From Batkoa obscura (Eukaryota > Entomophthoromycota > Entomophthoromycetes > Entomophthorales > Batkoaceae): DNA of 64,000 nucleotides. The translations under genes were made by a program, and so were the position numbers. Where the stretch lies: the NCBI GenBank assembly GCA_030770535.1, contig JASVEC010000067.1, positions 56,892-120,891 on the forward strand, read 5' to 3'. This document shows positions 54,929 through 64,000 of this stretch, in pieces (within the stretch, counting starts at the first letter, position 1; each line of letters opens with the position of its first letter). Under the pieces are notes generated by a model. It saw only the letters and a program-made list of their open reading frames with translations, made no database searches and had not been told where the DNA came from.

Positions 54929-55314
54929 ACAATATTATAAAGGAGTGGGAACTATATAACTTTGATTATTTTGAATAAAATTATTAAAAAAATACATTTT
55001 GAATAAAATTATTAAAAAAATACATTTTGAAAAATTGCAAACTTTAGAAATAAGAAATTTTTATTTTTAAATTTCTAATAAATACAATGTAGCTGTATTC
55101 TTATTGTTTTGTTTTTTAGTATTTTTAAAAATATTAATAAAATCAGTTTTTTTAATATTTATAATTAATTTTAACAAGCTAAATAATATTTTTAATATAT
55201 CTAAAGCTTTATAAATCACCTTTAGATTAAGTATTTTATATAAAAAAATCAATTTGACAGCTGTTATAATATTTTAAAGCAAAAACAAAAACAAAAACAA
55301 AAACAAAAACAAAA

Positions 55315-55430
55315 ACAACAGTACATACTATTCCCATATGGTCTCCCACTATAGTACTAAATATGCTGTACTTTGCTTAACTGCGCTGATCTGACGAGAA
55401 GCGGTGTTTTCAAAGTCATATGACCGTTGT
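55315..55430 (-). rRNA. 5S rRNA: 5S rRNA, copy 8
   Basis: 502-bp unit. Confidence 0.96.
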
Positions 55431-55816
55431 ACAATATTATAAAGGAGTGGGAACTATATAACTTTGATTATTTTGAATAAAATTATTAAAAAAATACATT
55501 TTGAATAAAATTATTAAAAAAATACATTTTGAAAAATTGCAAACTTTAGAAATAAGAAATTTTTATTTTTAAATTTCTAATAAATACAATGTAGCTGTAT
55601 TCTTATTGTTTTGTTTTTTAGTATTTTTAAAAATATTAATAAAATCAGTTTTTTTAATATTTATAATTAATTTTAACAAGCTAAATAATATTTTTAATAT
55701 ATCTAAAGCTTTATAAATCACCTTTAGATTAAGTATTTTATATAAAAAAATCAATTTGACAGCTGTTATAATATTTTAAAGCAAAAACAAAAACAAAAAC
55801 AAAAACAAAAACAAAA

Positions 55817-55932
55817 ACAACAGTACATACTATTCCCATATGGTCTCCCACTATAGTACTAAATATGCTGTACTTTGCTTAACTGCGCTGATCTGACGAG
55901 AAGCGGTGTTTTCAAAGTCATATGACCGTTGT
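55817..55932 (-). rRNA. 5S rRNA: 5S rRNA, copy 9
   Basis: 502-bp unit. Confidence 0.96.
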
Positions 55933-56318
55933 ACAATATTATAAAGGAGTGGGAACTATATAACTTTGATTATTTTGAATAAAATTATTAAAAAAATACA
56001 TTTTGAATAAAATTATTAAAAAAATACATTTTGAAAAATTGCAAACTTTAGAAATAAGAAATTTTTATTTTTAAATTTCTAATAAATACAATGTAGCTGT
56101 ATTCTTATTGTTTTGTTTTTTAGTATTTTTAAAAATATTAATAAAATCAGTTTTTTTAATATTTATAATTAATTTTAACAAGCTAAATAATATTTTTAAT
56201 ATATCTAAAGCTTTATAAATCACCTTTAGATTAAGTATTTTATATAAAAAAATCAATTTGACAGCTGTTATAATATTTTAAAGCAAAAACAAAAACAAAA
56301 ACAAAAACAAAAACAAAA

Positions 56319-56434
56319 ACAACAGTACATACTATTCCCATATGGTCTCCCACTATAGTACTAAATATGCTGTACTTTGCTTAACTGCGCTGATCTGACG
56401 AGAAGCGGTGTTTTCAAAGTCATATGACCGTTGT
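56319..56434 (-). rRNA. 5S rRNA: 5S rRNA, copy 10
   Basis: 502-bp unit. Confidence 0.96.
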
Positions 56435-56820
56435 ACAATATTATAAAGGAGTGGGAACTATATAACTTTGATTATTTTGAATAAAATTATTAAAAAAATA
56501 CATTTTGAATAAAATTATTAAAAAAATACATTTTGAAAAATTGCAAACTTTAGAAATAAGAAATTTTTATTTTTAAATTTCTAATAAATACAATGTAGCT
56601 GTATTCTTATTGTTTTGTTTTTTAGTATTTTTAAAAATATTAATAAAATCAGTTTTTTTAATATTTATAATTAATTTTAACAAGCTAAATAATATTTTTA
56701 ATATATCTAAAGCTTTATAAATCACCTTTAGATTAAGTATTTTATATAAAAAAATCAATTTGACAGCTGTTATAATATTTTAAAGCAAAAACAAAAACAA
56801 AAACAAAAACAAAAACAAAA

Positions 56821-56936
56821 ACAACAGTACATACTATTCCCATATGGTCTCCCACTATAGTACTAAATATGCTGTACTTTGCTTAACTGCGCTGATCTGA
56901 CGAGAAGCGGTGTTTTCAAAGTCATATGACCGTTGT
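56821..56936 (-). rRNA. 5S rRNA: 5S rRNA, copy 11
   Basis: 502-bp unit. Confidence 0.96.
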
Positions 56937-57322
56937 ACAATATTATAAAGGAGTGGGAACTATATAACTTTGATTATTTTGAATAAAATTATTAAAAAAA
57001 TACATTTTGAATAAAATTATTAAAAAAATACATTTTGAAAAATTGCAAACTTTAGAAATAAGAAATTTTTATTTTTAAATTTCTAATAAATACAATGTAG
57101 CTGTATTCTTATTGTTTTGTTTTTTAGTATTTTTAAAAATATTAATAAAATCAGTTTTTTTAATATTTATAATTAATTTTAACAAGCTAAATAATATTTT
57201 TAATATATCTAAAGCTTTATAAATCACCTTTAGATTAAGTATTTTATATAAAAAAATCAATTTGACAGCTGTTATAATATTTTAAAGCAAAAACAAAAAC
57301 AAAAACAAAAACAAAAACAAAA

Positions 57323-57438
57323 ACAACAGTACATACTATTCCCATATGGTCTCCCACTATAGTACTAAATATGCTGTACTTTGCTTAACTGCGCTGATCT
57401 GACGAGAAGCGGTGTTTTCAAAGTCATATGACCGTTGT
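57323..57438 (-). rRNA. 5S rRNA: 5S rRNA, copy 12
   Basis: 502-bp unit. Confidence 0.96.
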
Positions 57439-57824
57439 ACAATATTATAAAGGAGTGGGAACTATATAACTTTGATTATTTTGAATAAAATTATTAAAAA
57501 AATACATTTTGAATAAAATTATTAAAAAAATACATTTTGAAAAATTGCAAACTTTAGAAATAAGAAATTTTTATTTTTAAATTTCTAATAAATACAATGT
57601 AGCTGTATTCTTATTGTTTTGTTTTTTAGTATTTTTAAAAATATTAATAAAATCAGTTTTTTTAATATTTATAATTAATTTTAACAAGCTAAATAATATT
57701 TTTAATATATCTAAAGCTTTATAAATCACCTTTAGATTAAGTATTTTATATAAAAAAATCAATTTGACAGCTGTTATAATATTTTAAAGCAAAAACAAAA
57801 ACAAAAACAAAAACAAAAACAAAA

Positions 57825-57940
57825 ACAACAGTACATACTATTCCCATATGGTCTCCCACTATAGTACTAAATATGCTGTACTTTGCTTAACTGCGCTGAT
57901 CTGACGAGAAGCGGTGTTTTCAAAGTCATATGACCGTTGT
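57825..57940 (-). rRNA. 5S rRNA: 5S rRNA, copy 13
   Basis: 502-bp unit. Confidence 0.96.
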
Positions 57941-58326
57941 ACAATATTATAAAGGAGTGGGAACTATATAACTTTGATTATTTTGAATAAAATTATTAAA
58001 AAAATACATTTTGAATAAAATTATTAAAAAAATACATTTTGAAAAATTGCAAACTTTAGAAATAAGAAATTTTTATTTTTAAATTTCTAATAAATACAAT
58101 GTAGCTGTATTCTTATTGTTTTGTTTTTTAGTATTTTTAAAAATATTAATAAAATCAGTTTTTTTAATATTTATAATTAATTTTAACAAGCTAAATAATA
58201 TTTTTAATATATCTAAAGCTTTATAAATCACCTTTAGATTAAGTATTTTATATAAAAAAATCAATTTGACAGCTGTTATAATATTTTAAAGCAAAAACAA
58301 AAACAAAAACAAAAACAAAAACAAAA

Positions 58327-58442
58327 ACAACAGTACATACTATTCCCATATGGTCTCCCACTATAGTACTAAATATGCTGTACTTTGCTTAACTGCGCTG
58401 ATCTGACGAGAAGCGGTGTTTTCAAAGTCATATGACCGTTGT
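58327..58442 (-). rRNA. 5S rRNA: 5S rRNA, copy 14
   Basis: 502-bp unit. Confidence 0.96.
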
Positions 58443-58828
58443 ACAATATTATAAAGGAGTGGGAACTATATAACTTTGATTATTTTGAATAAAATTATTA
58501 AAAAAATACATTTTGAATAAAATTATTAAAAAAATACATTTTGAAAAATTGCAAACTTTAGAAATAAGAAATTTTTATTTTTAAATTTCTAATAAATACA
58601 ATGTAGCTGTATTCTTATTGTTTTGTTTTTTAGTATTTTTAAAAATATTAATAAAATCAGTTTTTTTAATATTTATAATTAATTTTAACAAGCTAAATAA
58701 TATTTTTAATATATCTAAAGCTTTATAAATCACCTTTAGATTAAGTATTTTATATAAAAAAATCAATTTGACAGCTGTTATAATATTTTAAAGCAAAAAC
58801 AAAAACAAAAACAAAAACAAAAACAAAA

Positions 58829-58944
58829 ACAACAGTACATACTATTCCCATATGGTCTCCCACTATAGTACTAAATATGCTGTACTTTGCTTAACTGCGC
58901 TGATCTGACGAGAAGCGGTGTTTTCAAAGTCATATGACCGTTGT
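58829..58944 (-). rRNA. 5S rRNA: 5S rRNA, copy 15
   Basis: 502-bp unit. Confidence 0.96.
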
Positions 58945-59330
58945 ACAATATTATAAAGGAGTGGGAACTATATAACTTTGATTATTTTGAATAAAATTAT
59001 TAAAAAAATACATTTTGAATAAAATTATTAAAAAAATACATTTTGAAAAATTGCAAACTTTAGAAATAAGAAATTTTTATTTTTAAATTTCTAATAAATA
59101 CAATGTAGCTGTATTCTTATTGTTTTGTTTTTTAGTATTTTTAAAAATATTAATAAAATCAGTTTTTTTAATATTTATAATTAATTTTAACAAGCTAAAT
59201 AATATTTTTAATATATCTAAAGCTTTATAAATCACCTTTAGATTAAGTATTTTATATAAAAAAATCAATTTGACAGCTGTTATAATATTTTAAAGCAAAA
59301 ACAAAAACAAAAACAAAAACAAAAACAAAA

Positions 59331-59446
59331 ACAACAGTACATACTATTCCCATATGGTCTCCCACTATAGTACTAAATATGCTGTACTTTGCTTAACTGC
59401 GCTGATCTGACGAGAAGCGGTGTTTTCAAAGTCATATGACCGTTGT
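59331..59446 (-). rRNA. 5S rRNA: 5S rRNA, copy 16
   Basis: 502-bp unit. Confidence 0.96.
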
Positions 59447-59832
59447 ACAATATTATAAAGGAGTGGGAACTATATAACTTTGATTATTTTGAATAAAATT
59501 ATTAAAAAAATACATTTTGAATAAAATTATTAAAAAAATACATTTTGAAAAATTGCAAACTTTAGAAATAAGAAATTTTTATTTTTAAATTTCTAATAAA
59601 TACAATGTAGCTGTATTCTTATTGTTTTGTTTTTTAGTATTTTTAAAAATATTAATAAAATCAGTTTTTTTAATATTTATAATTAATTTTAACAAGCTAA
59701 ATAATATTTTTAATATATCTAAAGCTTTATAAATCACCTTTAGATTAAGTATTTTATATAAAAAAATCAATTTGACAGCTGTTATAATATTTTAAAGCAA
59801 AAACAAAAACAAAAACAAAAACAAAAACAAAA

Positions 59833-59948
59833 ACAACAGTACATACTATTCCCATATGGTCTCCCACTATAGTACTAAATATGCTGTACTTTGCTTAACT
59901 GCGCTGATCTGACGAGAAGCGGTGTTTTCAAAGTCATATGACCGTTGT
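59833..59948 (-). rRNA. 5S rRNA: 5S rRNA, copy 17
   Basis: 502-bp unit. Confidence 0.96.
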
Positions 59949-60334
59949 ACAATATTATAAAGGAGTGGGAACTATATAACTTTGATTATTTTGAATAAAA
60001 TTATTAAAAAAATACATTTTGAATAAAATTATTAAAAAAATACATTTTGAAAAATTGCAAACTTTAGAAATAAGAAATTTTTATTTTTAAATTTCTAATA
60101 AATACAATGTAGCTGTATTCTTATTGTTTTGTTTTTTAGTATTTTTAAAAATATTAATAAAATCAGTTTTTTTAATATTTATAATTAATTTTAACAAGCT
60201 AAATAATATTTTTAATATATCTAAAGCTTTATAAATCACCTTTAGATTAAGTATTTTATATAAAAAAATCAATTTGACAGCTGTTATAATATTTTAAAGC
60301 AAAAACAAAAACAAAAACAAAAACAAAAACAAAA

Positions 60335-60450
60335 ACAACAGTACATACTATTCCCATATGGTCTCCCACTATAGTACTAAATATGCTGTACTTTGCTTAA
60401 CTGCGCTGATCTGACGAGAAGCGGTGTTTTCAAAGTCATATGACCGTTGT
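60335..60450 (-). rRNA. 5S rRNA: 5S rRNA, copy 18
   Basis: Last gene with the six-unit AAAAAC run; the next spacer switches to the 495-bp form. Confidence 0.96.
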
Positions 60451-60829
60451 ACAATATTATAAAGGAGTGGGAACTATATAACTTTGATTATTTTGAATAA
60501 AATTATTAAAAAAATACATTTTGAATAAAATTATTAAAAAAATACATTTTGAAAAATTGCAAACTTTAGAAATAAGAAATTTTTATTTTTAAATTTCTAA
60601 TAAATACAATGTAGCTGTATTCTTATTGTTTTGTTTTTTAGTATTTTTAAAAATATTAATAAAATCAGTTTTTTTAATATTTATAATTAATTTTAACAAG
60701 CTAAATAATATTTTTAATATATCTAAAGCTTTATAAATCACCTTTAGATTAAGTATTTTATATAAAAAATCAATTTGACAGCTGTTATAATATTTTAAAG
60801 CAAAAACAAAAACAAAAACAAAAACAAAA

Positions 60830-60945
60830 ACAACAGTACATACTATTCCCATATGGTCTCCCACTATAGTACTAAATATGCTGTACTTTGCTTAACTGCG
60901 CTGATCTGACGAGAAGCGGTGTTTTCAAAGTCATATGACCGTTGT
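60830..60945 (-). rRNA. 5S rRNA: 5S rRNA, copy 19
   Basis: First of the 495-bp form: five AAAAAC units minus the usual sixth, and A6 instead of A7 in the spacer. Confidence 0.96.
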
Positions 60946-61324
60946 ACAATATTATAAAGGAGTGGGAACTATATAACTTTGATTATTTTGAATAAAATTA
61001 TTAAAAAAATACATTTTGAATAAAATTATTAAAAAAATACATTTTGAAAAATTGCAAACTTTAGAAATAAGAAATTTTTATTTTTAAATTTCTAATAAAT
61101 ACAATGTAGCTGTATTCTTATTGTTTTGTTTTTTAGTATTTTTAAAAATATTAATAAAATCAGTTTTTTTAATATTTATAATTAATTTTAACAAGCTAAA
61201 TAATATTTTTAATATATCTAAAGCTTTATAAATCACCTTTAGATTAAGTATTTTATATAAAAAATCAATTTGACAGCTGTTATAATATTTTAAAGCAAAA
61301 ACAAAAACAAAAACAAAAACAAAA

Positions 61325-61440
61325 ACAACAGTACATACTATTCCCATATGGTCTCCCACTATAGTACTAAATATGCTGTACTTTGCTTAACTGCGCTGAT
61401 CTGACGAGAAGCGGTGTTTTCAAAGTCATATGACCGTTGT
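61325..61440 (-). rRNA. 5S rRNA: 5S rRNA, copy 20
   Basis: 495-bp unit. Confidence 0.96.
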
Positions 61441-61819
61441 ACAATATTATAAAGGAGTGGGAACTATATAACTTTGATTATTTTGAATAAAATTATTAAA
61501 AAAATACATTTTGAATAAAATTATTAAAAAAATACATTTTGAAAAATTGCAAACTTTAGAAATAAGAAATTTTTATTTTTAAATTTCTAATAAATACAAT
61601 GTAGCTGTATTCTTATTGTTTTGTTTTTTAGTATTTTTAAAAATATTAATAAAATCAGTTTTTTTAATATTTATAATTAATTTTAACAAGCTAAATAATA
61701 TTTTTAATATATCTAAAGCTTTATAAATCACCTTTAGATTAAGTATTTTATATAAAAAATCAATTTGACAGCTGTTATAATATTTTAAAGCAAAAACAAA
61801 AACAAAAACAAAAACAAAA

Positions 61820-61935
61820 ACAACAGTACATACTATTCCCATATGGTCTCCCACTATAGTACTAAATATGCTGTACTTTGCTTAACTGCGCTGATCTGAC
61901 GAGAAGCGGTGTTTTCAAAGTCATATGACCGTTGT
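61820..61935 (-). rRNA. 5S rRNA: 5S rRNA, copy 21
   Basis: 495-bp unit. Confidence 0.96.
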
Positions 61936-62314
61936 ACAATATTATAAAGGAGTGGGAACTATATAACTTTGATTATTTTGAATAAAATTATTAAAAAAAT
62001 ACATTTTGAATAAAATTATTAAAAAAATACATTTTGAAAAATTGCAAACTTTAGAAATAAGAAATTTTTATTTTTAAATTTCTAATAAATACAATGTAGC
62101 TGTATTCTTATTGTTTTGTTTTTTAGTATTTTTAAAAATATTAATAAAATCAGTTTTTTTAATATTTATAATTAATTTTAACAAGCTAAATAATATTTTT
62201 AATATATCTAAAGCTTTATAAATCACCTTTAGATTAAGTATTTTATATAAAAAATCAATTTGACAGCTGTTATAATATTTTAAAGCAAAAACAAAAACAA
62301 AAACAAAAACAAAA

Positions 62315-62430
62315 ACAACAGTACATACTATTCCCATATGGTCTCCCACTATAGTACTAAATATGCTGTACTTTGCTTAACTGCGCTGATCTGACGAGAA
62401 GCGGTGTTTTCAAAGTCATATGACCGTTGT
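62315..62430 (-). rRNA. 5S rRNA: 5S rRNA, copy 22
   Basis: 495-bp unit. Confidence 0.96.
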
Positions 62431-62809
62431 ACAATATTATAAAGGAGTGGGAACTATATAACTTTGATTATTTTGAATAAAATTATTAAAAAAATACATT
62501 TTGAATAAAATTATTAAAAAAATACATTTTGAAAAATTGCAAACTTTAGAAATAAGAAATTTTTATTTTTAAATTTCTAATAAATACAATGTAGCTGTAT
62601 TCTTATTGTTTTGTTTTTTAGTATTTTTAAAAATATTAATAAAATCAGTTTTTTTAATATTTATAATTAATTTTAACAAGCTAAATAATATTTTTAATAT
62701 ATCTAAAGCTTTATAAATCACCTTTAGATTAAGTATTTTATATAAAAAATCAATTTGACAGCTGTTATAATATTTTAAAGCAAAAACAAAAACAAAAACA
62801 AAAACAAAA

Positions 62810-62925
62810 ACAACAGTACATACTATTCCCATATGGTCTCCCACTATAGTACTAAATATGCTGTACTTTGCTTAACTGCGCTGATCTGACGAGAAGCGGT
62901 GTTTTCAAAGTCATATGACCGTTGT
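62810..62925 (-). rRNA. 5S rRNA: 5S rRNA, copy 23
   Basis: 495-bp unit. Confidence 0.96.
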
Positions 62926-63304
62926 ACAATATTATAAAGGAGTGGGAACTATATAACTTTGATTATTTTGAATAAAATTATTAAAAAAATACATTTTGAA
63001 TAAAATTATTAAAAAAATACATTTTGAAAAATTGCAAACTTTAGAAATAAGAAATTTTTATTTTTAAATTTCTAATAAATACAATGTAGCTGTATTCTTA
63101 TTGTTTTGTTTTTTAGTATTTTTAAAAATATTAATAAAATCAGTTTTTTTAATATTTATAATTAATTTTAACAAGCTAAATAATATTTTTAATATATCTA
63201 AAGCTTTATAAATCACCTTTAGATTAAGTATTTTATATAAAAAATCAATTTGACAGCTGTTATAATATTTTAAAGCAAAAACAAAAACAAAAACAAAAAC
63301 AAAA

Positions 63305-63420
63305 ACAACAGTACATACTATTCCCATATGGTCTCCCACTATAGTACTAAATATGCTGTACTTTGCTTAACTGCGCTGATCTGACGAGAAGCGGTGTTTT
63401 CAAAGTCATATGACCGTTGT
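63305..63420 (-). rRNA. 5S rRNA: 5S rRNA, copy 24
   Basis: 495-bp unit. Confidence 0.96.
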
Positions 63421-63799
63421 ACAATATTATAAAGGAGTGGGAACTATATAACTTTGATTATTTTGAATAAAATTATTAAAAAAATACATTTTGAATAAAA
63501 TTATTAAAAAAATACATTTTGAAAAATTGCAAACTTTAGAAATAAGAAATTTTTATTTTTAAATTTCTAATAAATACAATGTAGCTGTATTCTTATTGTT
63601 TTGTTTTTTAGTATTTTTAAAAATATTAATAAAATCAGTTTTTTTAATATTTATAATTAATTTTAACAAGCTAAATAATATTTTTAATATATCTAAAGCT
63701 TTATAAATCACCTTTAGATTAAGTATTTTATATAAAAAATCAATTTGACAGCTGTTATAATATTTTAAAGCAAAAACAAAAACAAAAACAAAAACAAAA

Positions 63800-63915
63800 A
63801 CAACAGTACATACTATTCCCATATGGTCTCCCACTATAGTACTAAATATGCTGTACTTTGCTTAACTGCGCTGATCTGACGAGAAGCGGTGTTTTCAAAG
63901 TCATATGACCGTTGT
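63800..63915 (-). rRNA. 5S rRNA: 5S rRNA, copy 25
   Basis: Last complete copy before the window edge; its upstream spacer is cut off at 64000 within the second half of the 27-bp doublet. Confidence 0.96.
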
Positions 63916-64000
63916 ACAATATTATAAAGGAGTGGGAACTATATAACTTTGATTATTTTGAATAAAATTATTAAAAAAATACATTTTGAATAAAAATTAT

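Larger units (their letters stand above)
51640..64000 (-). repeat. 5S rDNA tandem array
   Basis: 25 complete 5S genes, all on the minus strand, head to tail, at spacings of 496 (once), 502 (16 times) and 495 bp (7 times). Apart from the AAAAAC copy number (5 or 6) and one A in an A6/A7 run, the units look identical. Each spacer holds the AAAAAC run, a 27-bp direct doublet (TTTGAATAAAATTATT..) and an AT-rich remainder. The array begins partway through a unit at about 51.64 kb and leaves the window at its right edge. Confidence 0.97.

Noticed and set aside
52061-63834. 61- and 91-codon minus-strand frames repeated in every 5S unit
   Set aside because: They lie in the spacer, are mostly Leu/Ile/Lys/Asn from AT-rich sequence, and the 91-codon form arises only because the 495-bp units change the phase so that the frame reads through the 5S 3' end and the GTTTTT run. 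They recur because the DNA repeats, not because of protein selection.
51640-64000. Regularly spaced repeats as a CRISPR array
   Set aside because: Units are about 500 bp with no unique spacers, contain 5S rRNA genes, and the genome is eukaryotic with spliceosomal introns.

Overview
The window looks like nuclear DNA of an AT-rich (roughly three-quarters A+T by eye), early-diverging fungus. Evidence: genes with short GT-AG introns (about 43-77 bp), a fungal-type geranylgeranyl diphosphate synthase, a TRAPP Trs33-type subunit, an Elongator Elp2 subunit, a mitochondrial proline dehydrogenase, and a fungal-type 5S rRNA. I cannot name the species. Gene models with several exons were joined by hand at GT/AG borders, and each joined frame was checked to be open with a total length divisible by three.

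Layout. 0.7-16.6 kb is a gene-bearing block: a 606-aa orphan protein (-), a small Ser/Thr-rich secreted protein (-), Trs33/TRAPPC6 (+), a 1277-aa double-Myb protein (-), tRNA-Glu(TTC) (-), ELP2 (+). A second, identical tRNA-Glu lies at 17.2 kb (+). From 17.2 to 38.5 kb there is no intact host gene. That stretch holds copies of one TIR DNA transposon (one with both ends, others cut or inverted), dozens of ~105-bp MITEs, and four solo-LTR-like repeats. They are arranged as a ~5-kb imperfect palindrome (18.5-24.0 kb) and a more distant inverted repeat (23.1-24.0 versus 32.4-33.2 kb).

38.5-50.0 kb is gene-bearing again: a second Myb protein that is a paralogue of the first, a 2-oxoglutarate/Fe(II)-type oxygenase, two related 8-cysteine secreted proteins separated by a transposon relic, a 50-aa secreted peptide, GGPP synthase, and EF-hand-containing proline dehydrogenase. 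From about 51.64 kb to the end is a head-to-tail 5S rDNA array on the minus strand with 25 complete 5S genes in 495-502-bp units. It runs off the window.

The most notable structure is the repeat system. The ~105-bp MITE shares its first 11 bp, and a GGTTTC block at the same distance from the end, with the 3-kb transposon whose protein has DDE-like motifs. A MITE abuts that transposon's end across a shared TA in two copies. One MITE lies directly against a tRNA-Glu gene and provides its T-run. Host functions present (tRNA wobble modification, vesicle tethering, isoprenoid and proline metabolism, 5S rRNA) are ordinary housekeeping. The Myb pair, the cysteine-rich secreted pair and the orphan 606-aa protein are the least explained coding regions.
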